Source: Myxococcus sp. RHSTA-1-4 (GTDB lineage Bacteria > Myxococcota > Myxococcia > Myxococcales > Myxococcaceae). From it: a stretch of 64,000 nucleotides of DNA. This document shows positions 38,550 to 46,286 of the stretch, in pieces. The notes beneath the pieces were generated by a model that was not told the DNA's origin, made no database searches, and worked only from the letters and a program-made list of their open reading frames with translations. Where the stretch lies: NCBI RefSeq assembly GCF_020037125.1, contig NZ_JAIQDG010000001.1, forward strand, positions 248,001 to 312,000. The letters run 5' to 3'. Positions within the stretch are counted from its first letter, which is position 1. Each line of letters starts with the position of its first letter. The position numbers were made by a program, and so were the translations under genes.

Positions 38550-40364
38550 TCAGTAGCAGGTGCCGCTGCCCTTATCGAAGATGGCCGTGAAGTTGGCGCC
38601 GTTGTTGTAGACCTGCAGCTTGCGCAGCCCGTAGCCCATGTTCGCCTCGTTGTTGTAGATGGCCTGGTACGCGCCCATGCCGCCATTCACATAGACGTGG
38701 GGCGCGCAGCCGCTGGCGTCATTCGCGGTGTAGGCGAAGCGCGGCGGGCTCTGGGTGGCGTCCGCGACGATGTTGTCCACGTGCAGGCCCTGGGCCGGCA
38801 GCGAGGCAATCTCCGACTCCGCGTACGTCTCCGTCGCGCCGTAGCGCAGCCAGCGCGTGTTGGTGTCGTAGTTGGTGAACAGCACCGCGTAGTACTGCAC
38901 GCCGCCCTCGCGGTAGGGGAAGAAGTCCTCCACGCGCCAGCCCGAGTTCACCACGTAGGTGGTGTAGAGCGAGTCCAGGGCCGCCTGCGTCAGCCGGTGC
39001 TCGAAGCGCGTCTGCTCGTTGGTTCGCAGCTTGCCGAAGATGGCGCTGAAGAGGGCCTGGCCGCCGGAGTTGATGCGGACGCGCGTCTCTCGCGGCACGT
39101 AGCCCGACAGGGCCCACTGGTCCACCACGGTGTTGAAGCTCGCGCTGGTCAGCCCCGCCTGCACGCCCCAGCTCTTGTCCGTGGAGTACTGGTACGAGCC
39201 CGCCACGCGCAGCGTGCCGTTCACCTCGTAGAAGCTGAGCGTCTTCGGGCGGTAGCTCATGCCGCTGTAGTACTCGGGCAGCTCGACGAAGGTGTCCCAG
39301 GTGACGTTGTGGAAGTCCGGGTAGTGGGGCATCCACAGGCGCGGGTAGTACGTGGGCTGGAAGCCGTCGTAGCAGCCGGTGGAGACCTTCTCGTAGACGC
39401 CGTACGGGTCCACCTCCACGGCCACCTTCGGGTCCGTGGGCGTGGGCGCGCCGATGTACACGTGCAGGTGGTTGTTGGCGTGGTTGCTGGCGGGCTTGCC
39501 GTCCTCGGCGAGCGTGCCCGTGGACATCGTGTTGCCCGACTTCGCGATTTTCTGCCCCTGCGTCACCCACTGGCCCAGCGTGACGGGGATGGTGTCGCTG
39601 TCGGTGCCCCAGGACGGGTGGTACGGGTAGTTCTTCGCCATCAACTGGTAGCGCGCGCACCAGTCATTGCCCACGGGACAGGTCATCGCCTTGACGGCGG
39701 CCACGTCGTTGGCGCGGCCGTTCCGCAGGTGCATGTAGAAGCTGTAGAGCTTCTTCCCGTTGGCGCCGGTGTGCTCGAGGACCACCGTGTTGCCGCCACC
39801 GCCGGCCGGGCCGTCGAAGTAGATGCCGATGACCTTGCCATCCGCGATGGCCAGCACGTCGAAGCTGGGGTCCTGGTCGGCCGGCGTGCCGGAGCGGCTG
39901 ATGTCCAGCCCACGGTGGATGCCGCCGCCGTTGTAGCGCCAGCCGTGTCCCAGCCGCACCTCGGTGCCGGAGATGTACGGCGAGTTGGAGGTGAAGGGAA
40001 GCCGCAGCGGCAGCGGCGTGCGCAGGTTGCGCAGGAAGCTCTGGGCATCGGCCGTGGTGGCGAAGGCCGAGTACGGACTCTTCAGGTGGGTGAGCATCCG
40101 GTTCTGAAGGTCCGTCTTCAGCGCGGACGCCGGCAGGGCGTCGACGGCCTCGCGCCACTCGTCCAGCTCGCCACCGGCGGCCGTCTCCAGCGACTCGTAG
40201 CCGGAGGGGTCCGGGGTGATGCACGTCTCGGCGAGGGTGTCGACCAGCTCGGGCTGTTCCTGCTCGCCCAGGCCCATGGGCTGCGTGTCGTCGATGGGAC
40301 CGCCACACGCGGTGAGGGCGAGTGGGAGCAGCGCCGCGGAAAGGTATCGGTTCTTGATTTTCAT
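38550..40364 (-). CDS. M23 metallopeptidase lipoprotein with C-terminal tandem-repeat domains
   Basis: The product is 604 residues. The lipobox is LALTAC (Cys20). The LytM/M23 zinc site is present: HRGLDIS (first His and Asp) and NHLHVYIG (HxH), so it may cleave peptidoglycan cross-bridges or other peptides in the envelope. Residues about 370-600 hold three or so repeats resembling bacterial tandem repeat domain 1 (YEVNGTLRVAGSYQY, INSGGQALFSAIFGK, NNGANFTAIFDKGSG). A 60-residue insertion separates the two halves of the M23 core. The ribosome binding site lies in a short hairpin directly before the ATG. Confidence 0.85.
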   Translation of the reverse strand: MKIKNRYLSAALLPLALTACGGPIDDTQPMGLGEQEQPELVDTLAETCITPDPSGYESLETAAGGELDEWREAVDALPASALKTDLQNRMLTHLKSPYSAFATTADAQSFLRNLRTPLPLRLPFTSNSPYISGTEVRLGHGWRYNGGGIHRGLDISRSGTPADQDPSFDVLAIADGKVIGIYFDGPAGGGGNTVVLEHTGANGKKLYSFYMHLRNGRANDVAAVKAMTCPVGNDWCARYQLMAKNYPYHPSWGTDSDTIPVTLGQWVTQGQKIAKSGNTMSTGTLAEDGKPASNHANNHLHVYIGAPTPTDPKVAVEVDPYGVYEKVSTGCYDGFQPTYYPRLWMPHYPDFHNVTWDTFVELPEYYSGMSYRPKTLSFYEVNGTLRVAGSYQYSTDKSWGVQAGLTSASFNTVVDQWALSGYVPRETRVRINSGGQALFSAIFGKLRTNEQTRFEHRLTQAALDSLYTTYVVNSGWRVEDFFPYREGGVQYYAVLFTNYDTNTRWLRYGATETYAESEIASLPAQGLHVDNIVADATQSPPRFAYTANDASGCAPHVYVNGGMGAYQAIYNNEANMGYGLRKLQVYNNGANFTAIFDKGSGTCY

Positions 40365-40365
40365 A

Positions 40366-40380
40366 CCCCCTCAACGGGGG
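40366..40380 (-). promoter_or_regulatory. Hairpin covering the ribosome binding site of the M23 lipoprotein gene
   Basis: CCCCC (40366-40370) and GGGGG (40376-40380) flank a five-base loop directly next to the ATG at 40362-40364. On the minus strand, the GAGGGGG that would serve as Shine-Dalgarno forms the 3' arm of the stem, so the fold would hide the ribosome binding site. Confidence 0.45.
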
Positions 40381-40461
40381 GTTACCGGAATCTTCCCGCG
40401 GCTCCTCCGCGGCAGGTCGTCGGAGGAAACCGTTCAGCGTCGGGCACCCGGGCGACGCACG

Positions 40462-41232
40462 TCAATCCCAGAGCTTGCGCCACGCTTCAGCCGAGAACGT
40501 GATGCGACCGCCCTTCCTCGCGGTGGAGGGCACATGCAGGTAGTCCCGCTCCGTCTCCAACCCCTTGTGCTCGGCCAGCCGCACCAACGCGAGCCCCTCC
40601 ACGCAGAGATTGCCCTCAGTGGCGGACTCCTCCTCCATGAGCGCTCCGCTCTCGTTCAACTCCGCCATCAGGTCGCCGCGCTCCGAGAGGAAGAGTGCGA
40701 GTGACGCGTTGAAGCCGTCCGCGTCATCATCGAGCAGCGCCTTGCAGACGGCCAACCTCGAGTCCTCCGAGCCCTGGAGGGCGGCCTCGTAGCGTTCGAG
40801 CATGTCCGCGCCGGCCCGGGGCGTGGCGCCGAGGAAGAGTTGCTGCATCAGGAACTCGGCGAAGAGGAAGTCCTCCTCGTACTCCTCGCCCTGGGCCCAC
40901 GAGCGGCGCGAGCTCCGGGCGATGAGCGCGGCGCCATCGAAATCCCCCGAAGCCACCGCATCGAAGAAGGGCAGCGCCTTGCTCGTCAGCGTCGTGCGCG
41001 GATCCGCATAGCCCAGGAAGTGCGCATAGGCCCGTCCGCTGTGGTGGAGCATCTGACGGAACACCTTGGGGGCGCTGCCCAGGAAGAGCGCTCCGATGCC
41101 CGCCGTGCGGAAGTTCTGGCAGAACTCGAGGATGGCCGAGAAGTCGGCCCGGCCCTCCACCACGTCCGGCAGCAGCTCCTCGTTGTCCTCCAGTGCGTTC
41201 TGGACGAAGACGGGCAGGAATTGGGAAGTCAT
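40462..41232 (-). CDS. Imm49-like immunity protein
   Basis: The product is 256 residues, mostly alpha-helical, soluble, with acidic patches. The overall look (helical repeats, AYAHFLGYADPRTTLTSKALPFFDAVASGDF, LETERDYLHVPSTARKGGRITF near the end) fits the immunity 49 family found in polymorphic-toxin operons. It is the last gene of the seven-gene type VI cargo operon and overlaps the gene before it by 4 bases (ATGA). Its cognate toxin is not obvious: the nuclease in this operon already has an adjacent Imm11-type partner. Family assignment is moderate. Confidence 0.6.
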   Translation of the reverse strand: MTSQFLPVFVQNALEDNEELLPDVVEGRADFSAILEFCQNFRTAGIGALFLGSAPKVFRQMLHHSGRAYAHFLGYADPRTTLTSKALPFFDAVASGDFDGAALIARSSRRSWAQGEEYEEDFLFAEFLMQQLFLGATPRAGADMLERYEAALQGSEDSRLAVCKALLDDDADGFNASLALFLSERGDLMAELNESGALMEEESATEGNLCVEGLALVRLAEHKGLETERDYLHVPSTARKGGRITFSAEAWRKLWD

Positions 41233-42356
41233 CTCGACACCTCCTTGCGCAGCAATGGTGAGCGCACCGGCGCGTCCAATCCCTGGACCGCCATGCACCC
41301 CACGGCCCCCTCGTCGGAGGCGGACACCACGAGCGCCACCCGCGAGCGGGCATGCCCCCAGGCCAGTCCGTAGGAGGCCATGCAGAGCCCCAGCGCCGCG
41401 CTGGCGCTCCCCGTGTCCCCCACGGAGGAAGCCACGGTGTGGACCCGAGCGTCCGCCAGCACCGGGCGCAGCCTCGCCAGGGCGCCACCCCAGAGCCGGG
41501 AGCGCCAGGACTCCCCGTTGAGGTCGACGTGGAAGTCCCCGTCGAAGGGCAGTGTCACCGAGGCACGCTCCAGGGCCTCCCGCACACACTCCGCCAGGGC
41601 AATGCCAGGGAAGTGGCGGCGCCCCGGCTCGGCCGACGTTTCCTGCCCTGTCGCCGCGGCGATGACACGCACGAGGGGCACGGCCTCGCGGCGGCGCGCT
41701 TCCGCTTCGCGCTCCAGCAGGAAGCACACCCCCGCTTCGCCCGGCATCAGCCCCACCGGTTGCATGTCTGTCTTCAGCCGCCGCTCCCGTGCCAGGCGCG
41801 TCAGGGGCAGCGGCGTGAGGTAGGAGTCCACGGCCACGACGAGCAATCGGTCCACCGCTCTCTCCGCGAGCAACCGGAGTCCGCGCTCCAGGGCCACCAT
41901 CAATCCGGCGTGTCCCACCGCCACCACCTGCATGAGGTTCGCCGGAACGGCGAGGTCCAGCTCATCTCGCAGGGGCCGGAGGGTGAGGTCGACGAGCGGG
42001 GCGACCGCGTCTTCATCCATGGGCAGCAGGTCCCCCGGGACAGGCAGCACGCCCGCCAGCTCCGTGCGTGCCCAGAAGCGGGAGTCGTCAGCCCGGGGAA
42101 CTCCGGGCGTGCCGAGCAACTCTTCCGCGCAGCCAAGCGCCAGACGCTGCCAGCGCCCCACGAGGCTGAAGCCCTCCGTGTAGCCCTTGAGGGGATGGCC
42201 CATGAGCCCCACCTCCTCCTGGGACTCCTCGTCGAGAACGCGGAAGTAACCCAGCTTCCGGGGCCGGCTGATGCGCGCACGGATGGCGGCACAGGCGGCG
42301 AGAGCGCCGCGCCCGACGGAGGTCACCGCGCCCATCCCCGTGATGACGGCCGTCAT
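41229..42356 (-). CDS. Catalytically degenerate beta-ketoacyl synthase-like protein of a type VI cargo operon
   Basis: The product is 375 residues with the thiolase/ketosynthase fold. It opens MTAVITGMGAVTSVG as ketosynthases do, has a DRLLVVAVDSYLTP segment, and the glycine-rich end SSVGDTGSASAALGL. All three catalytic residues are missing: the nucleophile region reads MQVVAVGHAG with no Cys, the first His motif (HGTGT in active enzymes) reads NGESWRS, and the second (GH in the GHTxGAAG region) reads GDTGSA. It therefore cannot condense acyl chains by the known mechanism. In this context it is probably a structural adaptor or effector chaperone. It overlaps both neighbours by 4 bases. Confidence 0.75.
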   Translation of the reverse strand: MTAVITGMGAVTSVGRGALAACAAIRARISRPRKLGYFRVLDEESQEEVGLMGHPLKGYTEGFSLVGRWQRLALGCAEELLGTPGVPRADDSRFWARTELAGVLPVPGDLLPMDEDAVAPLVDLTLRPLRDELDLAVPANLMQVVAVGHAGLMVALERGLRLLAERAVDRLLVVAVDSYLTPLPLTRLARERRLKTDMQPVGLMPGEAGVCFLLEREAEARRREAVPLVRVIAAATGQETSAEPGRRHFPGIALAECVREALERASVTLPFDGDFHVDLNGESWRSRLWGGALARLRPVLADARVHTVASSVGDTGSASAALGLCMASYGLAWGHARSRVALVVSASDEGAVGCMAVQGLDAPVRSPLLRKEVSR

Positions 42357-43681
42357 GCGCTCATGAACCGGGCAAAGGGGCCCGCCTGGAAACGGGGAGC
42401 GTGCCGGGCCGCCGTCCCGAGCACCCCGCGCTGCTCCCAGCTCCAGGCCCGGGGCTCCACCTGGATGGAGCCTCGCGTCCTCACCGCCAGCTCCCATGCC
42501 AGGCCCGGGCGCCACGGCCCGGGCGCCTCTTCCAGGGCGGTGAGCAGCGACTCCAGCGACCACGGCCGCCCGCACAGATAGCGGCCCCCGGTGGGGAGCC
42601 GGGCCCCCGCGACCTTCCACCAGGTCTCGATGGCCTGGAGGAGCACGGTTCCCTTCATCATCACCGGGCCGGGCAGGGCGGCTCCGCTCTCGGGCTCGTC
42701 CTCAGCCGGCGCGTCCTCTTGCTGCCCGGAGGGCACCATCAGCTTCTCCACGGACAGCCCGCTCACGAGCGCCAGGGGGGCCGCCGCGGCCGGCTCGCCC
42801 GCACGCAGCCAAGTCAGCAGCGACTCGATGGCCGCGAGCCTCCCGGCAAACCCCAACGCCCAGAGGGCCTCGTCACGCAGGTCCGAACGGGAGAGAAGTT
42901 CCTGGAGCATCGAAAGGTCCCTTGCTTCGCCCCCCATGGCCAGCGCCATGAGGGCTTGACGAGGAAAGGGCTCGGTCTGCTCCACGATGCGGCGGCAGCG
43001 CAGCCACGCCTCCCGATGGCCGAAGATGCACCCGGTCACGAGGGCCGCATCCCTCACCAGGGGATGTCCATGCGCGAGGCCTCGTCCCACCAGCGCCAGC
43101 GTCGTGTCAGGGTGGGTGAAGCGAGCCGCCCGAAGCGCCGCCGCGACGACCGCGGGCTCGTCGCGGGTGCGCGTGGACTCCAGGAGCGCTCCGGGGTCCG
43201 CGCGGCGGAAGGCGAGGACGTCCAGCACCTGAGCCTGGAAGGGTGTCTCCAGCGCCGGAAAGCACTCCCGGAGCGCGGGCTCCACCGCCCCTGGGCAAAG
43301 CGCGAGCCCCGCCAGCAGGGCGGCGGGCTGCTCCGTCTCGGGAAGCGTGGAGAGCACGGCCCCGCTCCAGTCCCGGTCCTCCGAGGCCAGCAGACAGAGG
43401 GCCGCCACCGCCACTTCACCTGGCAGCCCCTCTCTCAGTGCGGGCAGCAGCAGCCGCTCCGCTGCACGTGGCCCCGCGTGCAGCAGTCCTTCCAGATGCG
43501 CCACGAGCCGGTACTCGTCTCCCTCCGCGACGTCGGCCAGGGACTGGTCCGGCGCGCGCAAGGAGCGCTCCCGCTGCGTCCAGAGGAAGTCCGCCTCCTG
43601 GAAGTGCTCTTCGACGACATCCCAGAGAATGACGGGAGGCGCGGACGACTCGGGAGGGCTTGGCGAAGGGGCCAGGGACAC
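42353..43681 (-). CDS. TIGR02270-like HEAT-repeat protein associated with type VI cargo
   Basis: The product is 442 residues from a GTG. Helical HEAT-like repeats fill about residues 60-300, recognisable as repeats of about 30 residues with ALxALG-type turns (DEPAVVAAALRAARF, HPLVRDAALVTGCIF, LRDEALWALGFAG). The C-terminal part (LCGRPWSLESLLTALE, RPGLAWELAVRTRG) matches my recall of the TIGR02270 family seen next to PAAR, DUF4150 and DUF6484 genes in myxobacteria. Role unknown, with a scaffold or chaperone for loading cargo on the spike likely. It starts 7 bases after Imm11. Confidence 0.7.
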   Translation of the reverse strand: MSLAPSPSPPESSAPPVILWDVVEEHFQEADFLWTQRERSLRAPDQSLADVAEGDEYRLVAHLEGLLHAGPRAAERLLLPALREGLPGEVAVAALCLLASEDRDWSGAVLSTLPETEQPAALLAGLALCPGAVEPALRECFPALETPFQAQVLDVLAFRRADPGALLESTRTRDEPAVVAAALRAARFTHPDTTLALVGRGLAHGHPLVRDAALVTGCIFGHREAWLRCRRIVEQTEPFPRQALMALAMGGEARDLSMLQELLSRSDLRDEALWALGFAGRLAAIESLLTWLRAGEPAAAAPLALVSGLSVEKLMVPSGQQEDAPAEDEPESGAALPGPVMMKGTVLLQAIETWWKVAGARLPTGGRYLCGRPWSLESLLTALEEAPGPWRPGLAWELAVRTRGSIQVEPRAWSWEQRGVLGTAARHAPRFQAGPFARFMSA

Positions 43682-43688
43682 GTTCCAC

Positions 43689-44288
43689 TCACTTGCCGCC
43701 GCTGAGAGGCAGCTCCGCCCAGAAGATGTTGCTGAAGTTCCGGGCCTTGAATTCGCGAGCCAGCTCCAACCCCACCACGTAGTGGGCCGGGTCCCTGTCG
43801 ATGCGGAAGAACTGGGGCGCGTCCTTCACCTTCTTCCGGTCCAGCACATGCTCCTTGATGGCGATGATTTCCTCGGGGTTCTCGTCATCCCACTTGATGA
43901 CGCTCTCCTTCATGTCGAGACAATCAAAGGTGCCTATCGGGTTGATGATGAAGTAATCCCGGCTGTGGACCCGCTTGCGGTGGTCGTAGAGCGTGAACGG
44001 CAGGTACTCAATCTCGTTCTTGCAATGCTTCTCGATGGCTTCCTTGAAATCGCGGGAACCCAGAATCATGTTCCGGGTGGTGCCGAGCAGGGGCGACAGT
44101 TTGATGCCCGGGTTCTCCGGATTCATGAAAATCTTCGCGTCCTTCGGGTAGTCCTTTCCGAAACGCTTACCCATGCCGGCGCGATAGGATAAAGGCTCGA
44201 TTCCATCCACGAAGTTGTCAATGAAGCAGAGACTGTCGTCGTCCGGATCTCCAAGGCAGTCCAGTTCGAAGAATCGTAGGTCTTTCAT
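43689..44288 (-). CDS. Imm11-family (DUF1629-like) immunity protein
   Basis: The product is 199 residues from ATG 44288, chosen because GGTGGA lies eight bases upstream; a GTG at 44300 is the alternative. The pattern (an N-terminal Phe/Leu-Asp strand, MILGSRDFKEAIEKH, YFIINPIGTFDCLD, VVGLELAREFKARNFSNIFW near the end) matches the Imm11/DUF1629 immunity family. It lies 27 bases after the AHH nuclease gene and would neutralise that toxin in the producing cell. Base composition is distinctly lower in GC than the genes after it. Confidence 0.75.
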   Translation of the reverse strand: MKDLRFFELDCLGDPDDDSLCFIDNFVDGIEPLSYRAGMGKRFGKDYPKDAKIFMNPENPGIKLSPLLGTTRNMILGSRDFKEAIEKHCKNEIEYLPFTLYDHRKRVHSRDYFIINPIGTFDCLDMKESVIKWDDENPEEIIAIKEHVLDRKKVKDAPQFFRIDRDPAHYVVGLELAREFKARNFSNIFWAELPLSGGK

Positions 44289-44315
44289 TCGATTTTCCAC
44301 CGGGAATGAGGAAGC

Positions 44316-45164
44316 TCAGAGACTTCCGTAGTCGGCCTTCTTCGACGCCTTCTTCACGAAGCTGGAGGCGGGCATGTCATCAATCGACTGACTGCGGCCT
44401 TTTTCCTTCATCTTCACGCCGGCCCCTTTGATCTCCGAGTACAAGTCCTCGGAAACCTCCTCAATCTGTCTCCGGCACTTCCTGTACCTTGGCAACCTGC
44501 CCTTGCACTCATCGACCTTGTCCTTGAGTGGATGGAAGATGTCGTCAAGCCGCTTCCGGACATGCTTGCTGTAACCCTTGTGGGAGCGCGTCCTCCGGGT
44601 CTTCCGGTGCCGGGGGAGCCCCAATGCCAGGGACACCCTCTTGTCCATGGGCAGGATGATCATGTTCAGCGTGCCATTGAGGTTGTAGCCCTCCCCCATC
44701 AGCCCGCCGCGAACCATCAGGATGATGGGGCCTTCCAGCCTGTGCCCCCTACCCACGCTGAGGATGGCGCCGCGCAGCACGCTGTTGGGCACGATGTGAT
44801 GCGCCTCGTGCCAGTACGGCGTGCTGGCGTTGGTCCGGAAGTTCTTCATCGTCTTCTTCTTCCGGTTCTTGAACTCGTACGAGAGGTCCCACTCCCCCTT
44901 CTCGGGAGGGCGCGTGGTCCTCGAAATGAACCAGAAGGTCTCCATGAAGAAGCTTCTCTTCCGGACCTTGACGCTCAATGACTCATACGCGGGCCAATTG
45001 TAGACGTCCGGGTCGGACAGGGCCTTCTGATATCCCTGCCACTGGTGGCTGCACGGGGCACTCTCCTTGTACCCCTGGTGCCGGTTGAGGCATCCCTTCC
45101 CGCCCTCGGAGAAGTGCTTCCCGGGGAGGTTCTTGATGTCCCAGGTATGCTGGGCGTCCGACAT
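44316..45164 (-). CDS. AHH-type nuclease toxin, type VI effector candidate
   Basis: The product is 282 residues, with no signal peptide. The centre carries WHEAHHIVPNSVL (AHH motif, about residues 119-131) and, 35 residues on, YNLNGTLNMIILP and a basic stretch with RSHKGYSKHVRKRLDDI. This is the arrangement of the AHH family in the HNH/endonuclease VII superfamily, toxins that cut DNA. The N-terminus has a Cys/His cluster (C25, H29, C38, H40) that could bind zinc. The C-terminus is Lys-rich. There is no built-in spike or Rhs domain, so delivery would depend on the PAAR-like and DUF6484 proteins encoded just upstream. Immunity is the adjacent Imm11. Confidence 0.8.
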   Translation of the reverse strand: MSDAQHTWDIKNLPGKHFSEGGKGCLNRHQGYKESAPCSHQWQGYQKALSDPDVYNWPAYESLSVKVRKRSFFMETFWFISRTTRPPEKGEWDLSYEFKNRKKKTMKNFRTNASTPYWHEAHHIVPNSVLRGAILSVGRGHRLEGPIILMVRGGLMGEGYNLNGTLNMIILPMDKRVSLALGLPRHRKTRRTRSHKGYSKHVRKRLDDIFHPLKDKVDECKGRLPRYRKCRRQIEEVSEDLYSEIKGAGVKMKEKGRSQSIDDMPASSFVKKASKKADYGSL

Positions 45165-45187
45165 GGGAACCTCGTCTCAATCCACGC

Positions 45188-45700
45188 TCAGTTGATCTGC
45201 ACCTTGCCGCCCTTGAGGCGCTGCACCTCTTCGGCCTCGGTGCGGATGTTGACCCCGCGCAGCAGCACCTGCCCGTCCCGGCGCAGCGTCAGCGTCGCCT
45301 TCCCGCATCGGAGCACCACCTCGTCACGCCCCTCGATGACCACCTTCCTGCCGTCCACCCGCGCCTCTTTCGGAACGTCTTCCAGCGAACGCTCGAGCGC
45401 CGCGTCGATGAGCGGCGTACTGCCCGGCGCCTGGAGCAACCCCACCAGCAGCGGCAAGGACGGGTCTCCGTTCTCGAACAGGAGGATGGCCCCCTGCCGT
45501 TCATTGGCCGCGCGTGCGAGCCCCCCTGGCTCCAGCGCCAGGGAACTCCGTGCAGGCAAAGGACCCGCGACATTGCCGGTGAAGTCCACCAGTGCCGAGC
45601 CATCCGCCGTGGTCCCCACCACCCACCCAACCCTCGGCTCCACGATGCGCTCCCCCGGCAGCGGTCGCGCCAGCTTGCCTCTTGAGGCGGAGGAATCCAT
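45188..45700 (-). CDS. DUF6484-domain protein of the type VI cargo operon
   Basis: The product is 170 residues. An OB-like beta-rich domain (VGWVVGTTADGSALVDFTGN, LPARSSLAL, GAILLFENGDPSLPLLVGLL) fits DUF6484, found in operons with PAAR and type VI effectors. The C-terminal RCGKATLTLRRDGQVLLRGVNI resembles the extended beta-ladder of spike (VgrG gp5-like) proteins. Inference: an adaptor that attaches the toxin to the spike. It lies 33 bases after the PAAR-like gene and 23 before the toxin gene. Confidence 0.7.
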   Translation of the reverse strand: MDSSASRGKLARPLPGERIVEPRVGWVVGTTADGSALVDFTGNVAGPLPARSSLALEPGGLARAANERQGAILLFENGDPSLPLLVGLLQAPGSTPLIDAALERSLEDVPKEARVDGRKVVIEGRDEVVLRCGKATLTLRRDGQVLLRGVNIRTEAEEVQRLKGGKVQIN

Positions 45701-45733
45701 GGGTTCTCCCGGGCGCTCGATGGAGCAACGTGC

Positions 45734-46195
45734 CTAGCGCGGCTCTCCGCAGCAGTCGCACTCATCCTTCGCGGCCTTCCCCATGGCGATGACGGGAGGC
45801 TGCATCACGGGCGTGGGCGGCGTATTCTTGTCGTTGTGCAGCATCAGGTCGAACGCCCGCGCGACGTGCTTGCCTTCAATCATCACGTCGAACGAGTAGT
45901 TGACGAACTCCGCCTTCCCCTTCGTCTTCCCCGAGGCCACGCCACCCCCCGCCGTCCCGGCCTCATCTCCCGTGCTGGTGCTGAAGTTCGAATCCTCCAG
46001 ACACAGGGGTTTACCGTCCGCCGTCACCGTCCTGCTGCCCTTCGCGGTGTCCGACGACTTCGCGATATTGGGGTAGGGAATGGGTATGGGACCGCCCGGG
46101 CTGGGCGTCTTGCACACGTCGGGAAACGCGACGGTGATGCCGTTGCTGTCCTCCTTGACCACCGACAGCTTGTTGACGCCCACGGTATTCGGCAT
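45734..46195 (-). CDS. PAAR-like protein (DUF4150 type)
   Basis: The product is 153 residues from ATG 46195 (MPNTVGVNKLSVV). The DUF4150 pattern is clear: FPDVCKTPSPGGPIPIPYPNIA, then TADGKPLCLEDSNFSTSTGDEAGTAGGG, then FDVMIEGKHVARAFDLMLHND. DUF4150 proteins are PAAR-like tips that sharpen the type VI spike and carry effectors. The C-terminus is Cys-rich (DECDCCGEPR), possibly a metal-binding tail. It is the first gene of the seven-gene operon; a longer start at 46219 is possible. Confidence 0.82.
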   Translation of the reverse strand: MPNTVGVNKLSVVKEDSNGITVAFPDVCKTPSPGGPIPIPYPNIAKSSDTAKGSRTVTADGKPLCLEDSNFSTSTGDEAGTAGGGVASGKTKGKAEFVNYSFDVMIEGKHVARAFDLMLHNDKNTPPTPVMQPPVIAMGKAAKDECDCCGEPR

Positions 46196-46207
46196 GACGC
46201 CCCCCGC

Positions 46208-46224
46208 CCGGCAATACATGCCGG
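46208..46224. promoter_or_regulatory. Inverted repeat before the PAAR-like gene
   Basis: CCGGCA (46208-46213) and TGCCGG (46219-46224) form a perfect 6-bp inverted repeat with a 5-base centre, 12 bases upstream of the ATG at 46195. Possible operator or 5'-leader hairpin for the type VI cargo operon. Confidence 0.35.
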
Positions 46225-46286
46225 CAACGAGGAGGGTCCTCCAACCCGCGGCCCTTTCGCAAACCCGCGCTGTTCACCAACACACG

